Assembly (NCBI GenBank): GCA_013816855.1
Contig: JACDDT010000004.1
Location: 1 to 64,000, forward strand
DNA: 64,000 nucleotides
DNA from: Gemmatimonadaceae bacterium
GTDB taxonomy: Bacteria > Gemmatimonadota > Gemmatimonadetes > Gemmatimonadales > Gemmatimonadaceae
Direction: 5' to 3'
Both the position numbers and the translations under genes were made by a program. Positions 17,613-27,199 of this stretch are shown piece by piece. The notes beneath the pieces were generated by a model that was not told the origin of the DNA, did not search any database, and worked only from the letters and a program-made list of their open reading frames with translations. The first letter of the stretch is position 1; every line of letters starts with the position of its first letter.

Positions 17613-18304
17613 GGCTCCGGAGAGTCGGTCATCTCTTCCGGGTGCCATTGCACCGCAACCATCCACCATTCTGGATCATTCGCCTCCAGCCCTTCGATTA
17701 CGCCGTCGCTCGATGTCGAAGTGATCTTAAGGTCGGGGCTGACATCCCTCACGGCCTGATGGTGGAGCGAGTTTACGGAGCAGTGAGTAGTTCCCAGCGC
17801 GCGCGCAGTGAGCGAATTCTCCACGACAGTTAGGTCGTGCGTGCGCGAATTTCTCGGGCTGCCGTCGTCGTGGTCAAAAGCGCCTGCACACTCCGCGCGG
17901 ATGTCCTGAATGAGAGTTCCGCCGAGCGCGACGTTTATCACTTGTATGCCGCGGCAGATGGCAAGGGTCGGGGTGCGCCGGCGCTTTGCTTCGCGGATAA
18001 GAGATATCTCGGTGGAGTCGCGCCGGTCGTTGACGGCCTTTAACTTTGGGTGAGGCTGGGCACCATAGCACGACGGATTTACATCCTCGCCTCCGGTGAA
18101 AAGCAAGCCGTCAACCGCTGACAGGATCGCTTCTGCACTTTCAGGGGAGGCGAGGGGCGGAACGACGATTGGTACAAGGCCTGCACTCTCGAGGGCTTCG
18201 ACATAGGACATAGCGAGCCGGACGCGCCGGCTGTCTTCGTCCATACGGCTGGTTGCGGTAACAGCGACGATTCGGGCGGGACCAACCTTGCGCGCGGGTG
18301 ACAC
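17558..18304 (-). CDS. Peptidase C26 / gamma-glutamyl-GABA hydrolase-like class I amidotransferase
   Basis: A 248-residue protein with the class I glutamine-amidotransferase fold. The nucleophile elbow is LAICRGIQVINVALGG, the front part has DGLLFTGGEDVNPSCYG, and the catalytic His-Glu pair is in VQWHPEEM. The family includes PuuD, which hydrolyses gamma-glutamyl-GABA, but many members have other gamma-glutamyl substrates. It is first in a unit with two glycosyltransferases. I start it at GTG 18304, just before ARIVAVTATSR. The start is head-to-head with, and probably overlaps, the start of the outer-membrane protein gene. Confidence 0.87.
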   Translation of the reverse strand: MSPARKVGPARIVAVTATSRMDEDSRRVRLAMSYVEALESAGLVPIVVPPLASPESAEAILSAVDGLLFTGGEDVNPSCYGAQPHPKLKAVNDRRDSTEISLIREAKRRRTPTLAICRGIQVINVALGGTLIQDIRAECAGAFDHDDGSPRNSRTHDLTVVENSLTARALGTTHCSVNSLHHQAVRDVSPDLKITSTSSDGVIEGLEANDPEWWMVAVQWHPEEMTDSPEPWDRGLFHAFAERLSSAS

Positions 18305-20031
18305 GAGTGATCGCTCTCCAACATCTGTGGTTGATCCTGCAGGCGGGCACGACCGCAATCGCCCCGCTCGATTCCTCAAGTTTGAGCGGGTCGGGAATCG
18401 CCTGCAAGGGGCAGGCGATAACGCGCATCGACGTGCACCCGCGGCCGCCGTTTGAAGTGAGAGGCAGCAACCTCGTAAAGAAAGCCCTCCGCTTCGCAAC
18501 CGACCTCCACGTGACGACCAAGGACGTAATCGTCCGGCGCTTTCTCGCGCTCAAAGTCGGGGACGAATGCAGCGAGATACGTCGCGCCGAGTCCGAGCGC
18601 ATTCTGCGCGCGCAGCCATTTCTCGCAGACGCCGCCGTGTCAGCCATCCCCGACGGAGCGGGCGGGATCATTCTCGACGTGACGACGGTGGACGAGCCCT
18701 CGCTCATTCTCGGCGGAGGAATCTCGGCTAAATCACCGCACATCCGATCGGTTCGCCTCGGCGAATCAAATCTGATGGGCCAGGCGATCTATGTGTCCGG
18801 CGAATGGCGTCACGCGCAGAATTTCCGCGACGTGCTCCGCGGTAAGGTCACTCTCTACCAGTTCCTAGGCAGGCCTTACCAGCTCGCCGTATGGGGAGGG
18901 AGACGCGAGATAGGCAGCGACATCGCGATGGAAGCCAGCCACCCGTTCCTCACCGACCTGCAGAAACTTTCGTGGAGGACGACGGCGGGGAAGGAGGACG
19001 GCCCGTTCTATTTCCAGCGGCCGAATGCCGAGCCCGTGGGACTGAAATTCAAGCGCACTTACGGTGACTTGGGCGGAGTAATCCGCGTCGGGCGCCCGGG
19101 GTCGAGCGTCGGACTCCTCGGCGGATCGATTTCCCACGAAGTGGAAGATCCTGCTCAACTCCCGTTTCGAATTCGGGATTCGGTGACTGTACCCGATACG
19201 AGCAGGGCGCTGATAAACCGGTATCAGCGGGGGCGCAGCACCCGCGTTAACGGGCTGTGGGGAGTGAGGCGCGTGCGGTACCTGAGAGTGGCCGGATTCG
19301 ACGCACTCGAGGGCACGCAGGATTTGCGGCTGGGAAGCGAGGTGTCAACGTTGCTCGGCAAGGGAGTGAAGACTCTCGGGGGCGCCGATGACGACATCTT
19401 CGTGTCGACCGATGTGTATCTGGGCTTTGGGTCGCGCTCTTCCTTTGCGGCGCTCGATTTTTCATCAGAGGGGAGAAAGCCGCGCGAAGGGGATTGGGAC
19501 GGTGTTCTCACCCACGGCCGCGGCGCGATCTATCTCAAGCCTTTTCCGAGCCACACTTTCACTGCGGATGCGACGTGGAGCGGGGGATGGAATCAGCGCG
19601 TGCCGTTCCAGCTGACGCTTTCGGACCGCGAGGGTGGCCTTCGCGGCTTCCACGATTCAGATATCGGCGGCGCGCGGCGAGCTGTGGTGAGAATGGAAGA
19701 CCGGTATCGCGCGGGGCATCTCGGCTCATTCGCGGCCGTCGGCCTCGCCGGCTTCGTCGATATGGGAAAGCTGTGGGCCGGAGACGTTCCTTTTGGGATG
19801 ACGTCAAATCTTTCGATCGGCGCGGGAGTGAGTCTTCTCGCCGCGCTGCCGTCTCAGTCGCGGCGCATGTGGCGGGTCGATCTCGCGTATCCCATTCGCG
19901 GAGAAACGCGCAGGGGCTGGGAAGTGCGATTCAGCAACCGGGATTTCACGCGCATATTCCGGAACGAGCCCCGCGACATCTCCAGCAGCCGCGAGCGCTC
20001 GGTTCCGTCAAGCATTTTTAACTGGCCCTAG
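18298..20031 (+). CDS. Omp85/BamA-superfamily outer-membrane protein with one POTRA-like domain
   Basis: A 577-residue protein. A hydrophobic N-terminus (residues 4-23) may be a signal peptide. Residues about 40-130 look like a POTRA domain (TKDVIVRRFLALKVGDECSE, then RRAESERILRAQPFLADAAV). The rest is rich in alternating aromatic/polar beta strands, with GGLRGFHDSDIGGARRAVVRMEDRYR near the C-terminus, where the Omp85 superfamily carries its conserved GxRG/RxE-like signal. The final strands end in FRNEP...SSIFNWP. A barrel in the outer membrane is likely; its substrate is unknown. Start GTG 18298, or GTG 18307 as alternative. Its 3' end overlaps the convergent transporter by 14 nt. Confidence 0.78.
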   Translation: MTRVIALQHLWLILQAGTTAIAPLDSSSLSGSGIACKGQAITRIDVHPRPPFEVRGSNLVKKALRFATDLHVTTKDVIVRRFLALKVGDECSEIRRAESERILRAQPFLADAAVSAIPDGAGGIILDVTTVDEPSLILGGGISAKSPHIRSVRLGESNLMGQAIYVSGEWRHAQNFRDVLRGKVTLYQFLGRPYQLAVWGGRREIGSDIAMEASHPFLTDLQKLSWRTTAGKEDGPFYFQRPNAEPVGLKFKRTYGDLGGVIRVGRPGSSVGLLGGSISHEVEDPAQLPFRIRDSVTVPDTSRALINRYQRGRSTRVNGLWGVRRVRYLRVAGFDALEGTQDLRLGSEVSTLLGKGVKTLGGADDDIFVSTDVYLGFGSRSSFAALDFSSEGRKPREGDWDGVLTHGRGAIYLKPFPSHTFTADATWSGGWNQRVPFQLTLSDREGGLRGFHDSDIGGARRAVVRMEDRYRAGHLGSFAAVGLAGFVDMGKLWAGDVPFGMTSNLSIGAGVSLLAALPSQSRRMWRVDLAYPIRGETRRGWEVRFSNRDFTRIFRNEPRDISSSRERSVPSSIFNWP

Positions 20032-21607
20032 AAGTAGAGGGCACGTCGCGCATCATGTTCCTGATGGGGATGACGAGAAGCGCGCAGAGGACAGCGGCGA
20101 CGGCGAGCCACAGCGCAGTCAGCTGGAAGAGCTGCGGCATTTGGTCGAGCTTCTCAGGATCGACTTTTCCTCCGACAAGTCCCGCGATCAGGTTGCCTAT
20201 TGCGGCCGCCATGAACCATACGCCCATCATCTGACCGGCAAACTTGCGCGGCGCCAGCTTCGTCATCGAGCTCAATCCCACGGGACTTAACGAGAGCTCG
20301 CCCCAGGTCTGGAAGAGGTAGCTCAGGGTAAGCCACCAGGCGGAAACTCGAAGCGTCCCGCCGCTGGCGAGAACCATGTTCGCGGCGGGCACCATGACCC
20401 AGAAGCCGACCGCTGCGAAGGCAAGTCCGGCGGAAAACTTCGCCGCGCTGGAGAGGTCCCTGTTACGCTTGCCCATCGCCACCCAAATGGCGGCGAACAC
20501 GGGCGCAAAGGCGATGACGAAGATGGAGTTCGCCGCCTGAAGCCAGAGCGTGGGCATTTCCCATCCGAAGACTTTTCGGTCGGTGTAATCGCGCGCGAAG
20601 AGATTGAGCGAAGTAGGCGCCTGCTCGAACGCGGCCCAGAAAATCGTGGCAAAGACGAAAAGCACGATGATGACCGCGACGCGTTTCTTCTCGTCACCGG
20701 TGAGCTTTCCGAGCGTGAACAGGTAAATGAAATACGCGAGGGCGAGAACGGCCATCACCAATCCCATCTTCTTAGCGAGAGAGACTGGATTCAGGTGAAT
20801 GAGCCCTGCCATAACGGAAATCACGAGAATCGCGATCGCTGCCACTCCCAACCCGGCGAACAATTTGACGCGGCGATGTTCTGCGGGATCCGTCGATGAC
20901 GGTAAAACTCCCATGTCGCCGAGAGTGTGGTCCGCCCGGAGGCGATAGGTGATGAGCCCGATGAGCATCCCGATGCCGGCGGCGCCGAAGCCCCAGCCCC
21001 AGCCGACACGCTCACCGAGGTAGCCGGTCACAAGCGGTGCGACGAGGGCGCCGATGTTGATTCCCATATAGAAGATCGAAAAGCCGGCGTCACGTCTCGC
21101 GCCCCCTTCAGGATAAAGATCGCCGACGATGGCGGAGATATTCGGCTTGAGAAGTCCGGTGCCCATCACGATGAGGATCAGCCCAAGGAAAAAGGCGGCC
21201 TTGTCGAACACGATGGATGCCGCGATGGAAAGATGTCCGAGAGCAATGAGAATTCCGCCGTACCAGATCGAGCGGCGCAGGCCCAGAAGGCGATCTGCGA
21301 TCCAGCCTCCGGGAAGCGAGGCGAGATATACGCACGCGGCGTAGATGCCGACAATCGCCGATGCAGTCTGCCGCTCGAATCCAAACCCGCCGCTCGTGAG
21401 AGCCGCCGTCATGAAGAGCACGAGCAGCGGTCGGATACCGTAGTAGGAGAAGCGCTCCCACATCTCCGTAAAGAAGAGAGTGGACAGCCCGCGCGGATGT
21501 CCGAAGAAGCCGGTTTGATCGCCGGCGCCTCGAAGGTTCGGCGGCGTGTCGATGGTCACGTTACCCGCGGATGGCTGCTCGAATACGCTCTTGTCGTCTC
21601 TCGCCAT
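20018..21607 (-). CDS. POT/PTR2 family proton-coupled peptide transporter
   Basis: A 529-residue membrane protein with about 12-14 helices. The diagnostic ExxER motif is in FFTEMWERFSYYG, followed by GGWIADRLLG and the PTR2 signature region FSIFYMGINIGALVAPLVTGYLG (shown in part). It imports di- and tripeptides with protons. ATG 21607 begins a short soluble tail before the first helix; an upstream in-frame extension to 21862 would run through dppF and is not credible. It follows dppF by 22 nt, so an ABC importer and a symporter for peptides may be co-transcribed. Confidence 0.94.
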   Translation of the reverse strand: MARDDKSVFEQPSAGNVTIDTPPNLRGAGDQTGFFGHPRGLSTLFFTEMWERFSYYGIRPLLVLFMTAALTSGGFGFERQTASAIVGIYAACVYLASLPGGWIADRLLGLRRSIWYGGILIALGHLSIAASIVFDKAAFFLGLILIVMGTGLLKPNISAIVGDLYPEGGARRDAGFSIFYMGINIGALVAPLVTGYLGERVGWGWGFGAAGIGMLIGLITYRLRADHTLGDMGVLPSSTDPAEHRRVKLFAGLGVAAIAILVISVMAGLIHLNPVSLAKKMGLVMAVLALAYFIYLFTLGKLTGDEKKRVAVIIVLFVFATIFWAAFEQAPTSLNLFARDYTDRKVFGWEMPTLWLQAANSIFVIAFAPVFAAIWVAMGKRNRDLSSAAKFSAGLAFAAVGFWVMVPAANMVLASGGTLRVSAWWLTLSYLFQTWGELSLSPVGLSSMTKLAPRKFAGQMMGVWFMAAAIGNLIAGLVGGKVDPEKLDQMPQLFQLTALWLAVAAVLCALLVIPIRNMMRDVPSTSRAS

Positions 21608-21629
21608 GAATTTTTTTGTTGGAGTGGAG

Positions 21630-22694
21630 CTATCTGAGTGCGGCAGTCGGTAGATATCGCTCAGGGGGCTTCGTACCGCCAGCCTGCTGTTGCTGTTCCC
21701 ACGAAACTTGGGTCGGTGGCTGCTTGATGCAAGCCACGAAGTGTCCTTCCGCTTTCGCCTCGAGCGGGGGAATGATCTTCGTGCACGCCACGTCCTTCGC
21801 TGGATGGTGGCAGCGCGGGTGGAAAACACACCCGGGCGGAAGCTTCGCAGGGGAGGGAACATCTCCCTGAAGGATGATGCGTTGTTTTTTCACCGCAGGA
21901 TTCGCGACAGGCACCGCAGAAAGGAGCGCCTGCGTGTACGGCATGAGGGGCTCGCGGTAGAGCGCCTCCGCCGGCGCGAGCTCGACGATACGGCCGAGGT
22001 ACATCACGGCGACACGATCCGCGATGTGCTGCACGACGGAGAGGTCGTGCGCGATGAACATGTACGTGAGATTGTGCTCGCGCTGAAGATCCTGGAGCAG
22101 GTTGATGACCTGCGCCTGCACCGATACGTCGAGCGCGGAGACAGGCTCGTCGCAGACGATGAACTTGGGCTCGACGGAAAGCGCACGCGCAATGCCGATG
22201 CGCTGCCTCTGACCCCCGGAAAACTCGTGCGGATATCTCGTGCGATGCTCGGGGCGGAGACCGACCTCGTCGAGAAGCTGGCTGACGCGCGCGTCGGCAG
22301 CGGATCCTTCGGCGAGCTTGTGGATGGTGAGCCCTTCGCGAATGATGGCGCCAACGGTCATGCGAGGATTCAGCGACGAAACAGGATCTTGAAAAATGAT
22401 CTGCATGTCGCGCCGCACCGCGCGGAGCCCCGAGGTGTCGAGTGCGCGAACGTCTTTCCCCTCGAACAGAATCTCACCTGCGGTCGGCTCGATAAGGCGA
22501 AGGATGGACCGGCCGGCGGTCGTTTTTCCGCATCCGGACTCGCCGACGACGCCGAGAGTTTCTCCGCGAGCGATGTCGAAGGAGACATCGTTCACAGCTT
22601 TCACCGCGCCCACCTGCCTGCTCAGAAGTCCTTTGCGGATCGGGAATTCCTTGCGAAGGTTTTTCACGGAGAGCAACGCGCCGTTGTCGCTCAT
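21630..22694 (-). CDS. dppF: Peptide ABC transporter ATP-binding protein (DppF/OppF type)
   Basis: A 354-residue ATPase. Walker A is [17 protein letters not shown], the signature is [17 protein letters not shown], Walker B is [14 protein letters not shown], and the switch His is in [11 protein letters not shown]. The C-terminal oligopeptide extension contains the Cys cluster [19 protein letters not shown], which in this family can bind an iron-sulfur cluster. It overlaps dppD by 4 nt. It energises peptide import together with DppBCD. Confidence 0.94.
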   Translation of the reverse strand: MSDNGALLSVKNLRKEFPIRKGLLSRQVGAVKAVNDVSFDIARGETLGVVGESGCGKTTAGRSILRLIEPTAGEILFEGKDVRALDTSGLRAVRRDMQIIFQDPVSSLNPRMTVGAIIREGLTIHKLAEGSAADARVSQLLDEVGLRPEHRTRYPHEFSGGQRQRIGIARALSVEPKFIVCDEPVSALDVSVQAQVINLLQDLQREHNLTYMFIAHDLSVVQHIADRVAVMYLGRIVELAPAEALYREPLMPYTQALLSAVPVANPAVKKQRIILQGDVPSPAKLPPGCVFHPRCHHPAKDVACTKIIPPLEAKAEGHFVACIKQPPTQVSWEQQQQAGGTKPPERYLPTAALR

Positions 22695-23722
22695 GCTACC
22701 GCTACTCCCTGCTGGACGACGAGCGGCGGATGCGGATGGTTCCGGCGTTCGGGCTCAATGGCGAGATGACAACGTGAGACGTGTCCGACGCCGATCTGGT
22801 AAAGCGGCGGATGGTCGCGCCCACAAAGTTCCCATGAGTACGGGCAGCGATCGCGGAAGCGGCAGCCGTGCGGCCAATCGGTCGGGGCGGGAACGGTCCC
22901 GGGAATGACGTTGAGCCGGTCGCGCTCGTGGCCGATCTGCGGCATCGCGTGCATCAAGCCTTCAGTATAAGGATGGTGGGCCGCTGCAAAGAGTCCCTCC
23001 ACCGGGGATTCTTCGACAACTTCACCGGCGTACATCACAATCACCCGCGAAGTCGTCTCGGCGATGACGCCAAGGTCGTGCGTGATCATGAGAACCGAAG
23101 TGTTGAAGCGCGACTGAAGATCGCGAAGGAGATCGAGAATCTGCGCCTGAATGGTGACGTCGAGCGCGGTTGTCGGTTCGTCGGCGATGATGAGGGCGGG
23201 CTTCATCATGAGTGCCATCGCGATGAGAACGCGCTGGCGCATTCCACCGGAGAGCTGATGCGGATATTCCTTCGCGCGCTCTGCGGGCGCGGGTATGCCG
23301 GTCAGCGCGAGCGTCTCGACTGCGCGGGCAAAAGCGGCCTTCTTGCTCAGTCCTTCATGGATGCGCGCGACTTCAGCGACCTGGTCTCCCACGTTAAAGA
23401 CGGGGTTGAGCGCGGACATCGGCTCCTGAAAGATCATCGAGATGCGATTGCCACGGACGCCGCGGATGTCCTCCTCCGAAACCGTGGCGAGATCCTTCCC
23501 TTCGAATATGATGTGGCTGCCCGGCTCGATTCTCCCCGGCGGCTGAATCAGGCGCAGGATGGAGAGAGCGGTCACCGATTTTCCGCAGCCGGATTCTCCA
23601 ACGATGCCGAGCATCTCACCGGCGCCGACATCAAATGACACTCCATCCACAGAGCGGGCGACGCCTGCGGAGGTGTGGAAGTAGGTGCGAAGGTCCTGGA
23701 TCGAGAGAAGCGGTTCGGTCAT
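22691..23722 (-). CDS. dppD: Peptide ABC transporter ATP-binding protein (DppD/OppD type)
   Basis: A 343-residue ATPase, the partner of DppF. Walker A is [17 protein letters not shown], the signature is [17 protein letters not shown], Walker B is [14 protein letters not shown], and the H-loop is [13 protein letters not shown]. The C-terminal extension has [17 protein letters not shown], the Cys-rich motif of this subfamily. It begins one nucleotide after dppC ends and overlaps dppF by 4 nt. Confidence 0.94.
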   Translation of the reverse strand: MTEPLLSIQDLRTYFHTSAGVARSVDGVSFDVGAGEMLGIVGESGCGKSVTALSILRLIQPPGRIEPGSHIIFEGKDLATVSEEDIRGVRGNRISMIFQEPMSALNPVFNVGDQVAEVARIHEGLSKKAAFARAVETLALTGIPAPAERAKEYPHQLSGGMRQRVLIAMALMMKPALIIADEPTTALDVTIQAQILDLLRDLQSRFNTSVLMITHDLGVIAETTSRVIVMYAGEVVEESPVEGLFAAAHHPYTEGLMHAMPQIGHERDRLNVIPGTVPAPTDWPHGCRFRDRCPYSWELCGRDHPPLYQIGVGHVSRCHLAIEPERRNHPHPPLVVQQGVAVA

Positions 23723-23723
23723 A

Positions 23724-24551
23724 TCAGCGCGTTGATTGAAACGTTTCCCGGATTCGCTCGCCTAGGGTGTTCAAGGCGATGACAGCGGCGAGCAACGCGA
23801 GTCCCGGGAAGAGTGAGAGCCACCATAGCCCCGATACATTCTCCGCGCCATCCTGAATGATGTTCCCCCAGCTCGCGAGCGGCTGCGGAACGCCGATGCC
23901 CAAATACGAAAGGCCGGCCTCAAGAACGATGACATGCGCAAAGCCGAGGGTCGCAGCGACGACGATGACAGAATAGAGATTCGGAAGAAGGTGTGTCACG
24001 ACGATGCGTCCACGGTTCGCTCCGATGGCCCGCGCGGCCATCACGAATTCGCTCTCCTTTAACGCAAGAACCTGACCCCTCACGATGCGGCTCAAGCTGA
24101 ACCAGCCCGTGAATCCAAGAAACAGAATAAGCGTGGTTATCGGAAGTGAATGCCAGGCGGCGAGGAGGGCGATGAGAAGAAGGAGCCGCGGGATAGCCAT
24201 GAACGCATCCAGCACGCGCATCATCACTGCGTCGACGAATCCTCCGGCGAGGCCCGACATCGCTCCGTAAGCAACTCCGAGAGTGACACTGATGAGGGTA
24301 GCGAGAAAACCGATGCCCATCGAAAGCCGCGCGCCGTAAACGACGCGGCTTAACACGTCTCTGCTGTAGGGGTCGGTGCCGAACGGGTGCGCGACCGAGG
24401 GAGGAAGATCCTTGAGCGCGACGATATCCGGCTGTGCAGTCGGGTTGTAGGGTGCGACCACAGGCGCAAACAGGGCACCCAGGAAAAAAATCGCGAGTGT
24501 GACGACAGCGACGCGCGTAGATGGTCGTGACCAGACGGTAGTGCGCTTCAC
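23724..24551 (-). CDS. dppC: Peptide ABC transporter permease (DppC type)
   Basis: A 275-residue inner-membrane permease. The N-terminal helix is followed by the typical periplasmic phrase HPFGTDPYSRDVLSRVVYG. The EAA loop that docks on the ATPases reads VMAARAIGANRGRIVVTHLLPN, after VRGQVLALKESEF. The C-terminal part has GLSYLGIGVPQPLASWGNII. It starts at GTG and overlaps dppB by 4 nt. It forms the channel with DppB. Confidence 0.94.
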   Translation of the reverse strand: MKRTTVWSRPSTRVAVVTLAIFFLGALFAPVVAPYNPTAQPDIVALKDLPPSVAHPFGTDPYSRDVLSRVVYGARLSMGIGFLATLISVTLGVAYGAMSGLAGGFVDAVMMRVLDAFMAIPRLLLLIALLAAWHSLPITTLILFLGFTGWFSLSRIVRGQVLALKESEFVMAARAIGANRGRIVVTHLLPNLYSVIVVAATLGFAHVIVLEAGLSYLGIGVPQPLASWGNIIQDGAENVSGLWWLSLFPGLALLAAVIALNTLGERIRETFQSTR

Positions 24552-25519
24552 AGCTGGCGCAGTCGCGGGTCGGCCCAGCGGTAGAGAAGATCAGCGAGAA
24601 GGCTTCCGAGCACGACGAGAACGCTCCCCACGATGACGCAGCCGATGACGAGCGGGTAATCGCGCGCGCCAATAGCGCCGACCATAGCGAGCCCCATTCC
24701 CGGCCACGCGAAGACTTTCTCAATGAACACCGCGCCGGTGAGCAGCGCGGGAAAGCTCAATCCAATAAGCGTGATGAGAGTGAGCAGAGCGTTGCGCATC
24801 GCGTGATGCAGTAAAATCTGCCTTTCGCGAAGCCCCTTGCTTCTTGCGGTGCGAATAAAATCGAGTGGCATTACATCGAGCAGCGCGCCGCGCTGAAAAC
24901 GCGCGATCCCGGAGGCGTAGAGAAGCGTTAGCGTCACTGCGGGAAGAATGAGATGCCAGAGCGAATCGAAGAATCGCGCGTAAGGCGGGAGCATATCGTG
25001 CACGACCGGGTCGACTGCGCCGCCTATTGAAAAAAACGGAATCCAGTAGCTGAAGGCGAGCAGGATGAGGATCGCCAGCCAGAAATCCGGCATCGACGCC
25101 AGGAACAGCGACGCGCGATCGAGAAACCCGTCGAGCGCGCTGCCGCGCCGCGAAACCTGCACCGTCGCCACGCCGACACCGATGAGGAAGCTCGCAACAA
25201 GCGCCGTCGCCATAAGTAAAAGCGTGCGCGGCAAGACGTCGCCGAGCACGGCGCGCACGGACCGCCCGCGCGAGAACGACCAACCCAAGTTCCCGCGCGC
25301 GAGTTGGGCCACGTACTTCACGTACTGCTCGGGCAGCGGCCGGTCGAGCCCGTACTGCGCGCGAAGGTTTGCGCGGATAGCCGGATTCACCCGCGGGTTG
25401 TCGAGCGCCCCGGCGAATGGATCGCCGGGAGCAGAGTGAATGAGGAGAAACGAGAAAGTCACCACCAGCGCTACGATGAGAGCCGACTGCAGGCCTCTCG
25501 ATACGAGTAGTGACAGCAC
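24548..25519 (-). CDS. dppB: Peptide ABC transporter permease (DppB type)
   Basis: A 323-residue permease with the family's N-terminal helix and HSAPGDPFAG, then YGLDRPLPEQYVKY and GNLGWSF. The EAA loop is around DFIRTARSKGLRERQILLHHAMRNA, shown only in part here. The C-terminal helices include VFAWPGMGLAMVGAI. It starts at GTG 25519, 3 nt after the dppA stop. It is the channel half that partners DppC. Confidence 0.94.
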   Translation of the reverse strand: MLSLLVSRGLQSALIVALVVTFSFLLIHSAPGDPFAGALDNPRVNPAIRANLRAQYGLDRPLPEQYVKYVAQLARGNLGWSFSRGRSVRAVLGDVLPRTLLLMATALVASFLIGVGVATVQVSRRGSALDGFLDRASLFLASMPDFWLAILILLAFSYWIPFFSIGGAVDPVVHDMLPPYARFFDSLWHLILPAVTLTLLYASGIARFQRGALLDVMPLDFIRTARSKGLRERQILLHHAMRNALLTLITLIGLSFPALLTGAVFIEKVFAWPGMGLAMVGAIGARDYPLVIGCVIVGSVLVVLGSLLADLLYRWADPRLRQL

Positions 25520-25522
25520 TCT

Positions 25523-27199
25523 TTACGGGTTCTTCTTCGCTGGGTCCGTTGTCACCGCGCCCGAAGCATCGCGCGCGATGCGCTCCTTGGCGGGTATCCA
25601 CCAGTCGGCGATGTGCTGCCACCACGCGTCGGGCCTAAGCCCGGTGACGTGAATTCGGCGCTGAACCCCGACCATCGCCTTCGGCTCGGCGAGCCAAATA
25701 GCGGGCGCGTCATCGTTGATCACGCGATACGCTTTCCTGAACAGCGTGTTCCGGGCAGCAGGGTCATAGGCTGCCGTCGCACTGTCTACGAGAGCGTCGA
25801 ACACGGGGTTGGAGTACGAGCCGGTGTTATTTCCGCCCTTGATGCCCGCCGTCGCCCAATCCTGGCGCGCACCGCTCGGGCTCGGGTCAGCGTGGATGGA
25901 ATTGATCTCCGCGTCGTAATCGGATTTGTCGCTGCGATCCGAAAACACCGGAAACTCGACCGGTTCGATACCTACTGTAACTCCGACGCGCCGAAGTTGC
26001 TCCTGGATGAGCACCGCCATGCGTGTGCGCGCTTTGCTCGAGCTCGGAACGAGAATATTGAAAGCGAGGTCGTGACCGTTCTTCTCGCGGATGCTGTCGC
26101 CATTGGAATCTCTCCAGCCGAGCGAGTCGAGCTTTGCGCCGGCGGCTGCGATATCAAACGGTATCGGGGGAACGCTCCGATCTGCTGTCGGGTACGCGCG
26201 AAGACTCCCCGCGAGCGCGGGCTCGGCGAGTGAGTCGTAGACACTGCGCACGATGGAGTTTCTATCGACTGCCATCGTGAGCGCGCGGCGCAGCTCGCGA
26301 TCGGCGAAAAGCCTGTTCGGCTTGGCAGGGTTTCTCGGGTCCCTTAGGTTGAACTGGAGGAACGAGTAGTCGATCCCCTGGAAGGCGACCAGTTTGAGAT
26401 TTGGATTGCTCTGCGCCTGGGCGACGGCGTCGGCTCGTATCGCTTCGAAGAAATCGGTCTCACCGCCGAGGAATCGAGCGAGAGCCGCGTTGAAATCAGG
26501 TGCGATGCTCCAAATGATTCTGTCGAGCTTGGGCCGGCCTCGGTAGTTCCCGGTGTCTGCGACGAGAGTCACGCTCTCGCCTTGTTTCCACGATGCGAAG
26601 CGGAATTGTCCGCTGCCAATGGGATGATTCGCCTGGTCCGAGCTCCGCCACGAGGCAATGGGAATCTTTTTCCAGATGTGCTCGGGAATAATGCTCATCT
26701 GGTCTGTCGCGTTGTAGAACTGCTCCGGCGCGCGCGAGTGAAACCACACGACTGCGGTGACGCTGTCGGGCGCGCTCACAGAATCGATCGACGAAATGAG
26801 CGCCGCCGCAGTCGACTGCAGCGAGCTGTCGCGGTATGCGCCGAGTGTGAAGCGCACGTCGGAGGAGGTAACGGGCACGCCGTCATGCCACTTGGCGCGC
26901 GGATTAAGATGGAAGGCGATGCTGAGCGAATCGTGCGCCCACGTCCAACTCTGGGCGAGCTGGGGAATGAATCCCCCGTCGCCGAGCGTGTTCAGCGAGT
27001 CGCCGAGACTGGCGAGCCGGTCATAAACGAGATCGGTAACCTGACGCCCCTGTGTCGTTCCAACGAGCGGCGGCAAGAGCGAATTGGGGTCGCCACCCGT
27101 CGCTATCACCAGTGTCCCGCCACCGAGGGCGGGCGATGTATTGTCGCCGCCGGCGCACGCGGCGGTGAGAAGGAGTAGTGCGGCGGCGGCTTTTCTCAT
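25523..27199 (-). CDS. dppA: Peptide ABC transporter substrate-binding lipoprotein (family 5)
   Basis: A 558-residue SBP_bac_5 protein. The N-terminus MRKAAAALLLLTAAC is a lipoprotein-type signal with the anchor Cys15, though position -3 is Thr rather than Leu. The mature part has GGTLVIATGGDPNSLLPPL, LAQSWTWAHDSLSIAFHLNP, KWHDGVPVTSSDVRFTL, LRRALTMAVDRNSIV and GSYSNPVFDALVD, all standard for oligopeptide or dipeptide binding proteins. The start at 27199 overlaps the lipoyl-transferase stop by 4 nt (ATGA); an ATG at 27214 is also in frame. It captures peptides for DppBCDF. Confidence 0.93.
   Translation of the reverse strand: MRKAAAALLLLTAACAGGDNTSPALGGGTLVIATGGDPNSLLPPLVGTTQGRQVTDLVYDRLASLGDSLNTLGDGGFIPQLAQSWTWAHDSLSIAFHLNPRAKWHDGVPVTSSDVRFTLGAYRDSSLQSTAAALISSIDSVSAPDSVTAVVWFHSRAPEQFYNATDQMSIIPEHIWKKIPIASWRSSDQANHPIGSGQFRFASWKQGESVTLVADTGNYRGRPKLDRIIWSIAPDFNAALARFLGGETDFFEAIRADAVAQAQSNPNLKLVAFQGIDYSFLQFNLRDPRNPAKPNRLFADRELRRALTMAVDRNSIVRSVYDSLAEPALAGSLRAYPTADRSVPPIPFDIAAAGAKLDSLGWRDSNGDSIREKNGHDLAFNILVPSSSKARTRMAVLIQEQLRRVGVTVGIEPVEFPVFSDRSDKSDYDAEINSIHADPSPSGARQDWATAGIKGGNNTGSYSNPVFDALVDSATAAYDPAARNTLFRKAYRVINDDAPAIWLAEPKAMVGVQRRIHVTGLRPDAWWQHIADWWIPAKERIARDASGAVTTDPAKKNP

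Noticed and set aside
21690-22769. A 359-codon open frame on the plus strand opposite dppF
   Set aside because: Antisense frame of a clear ABC ATPase.
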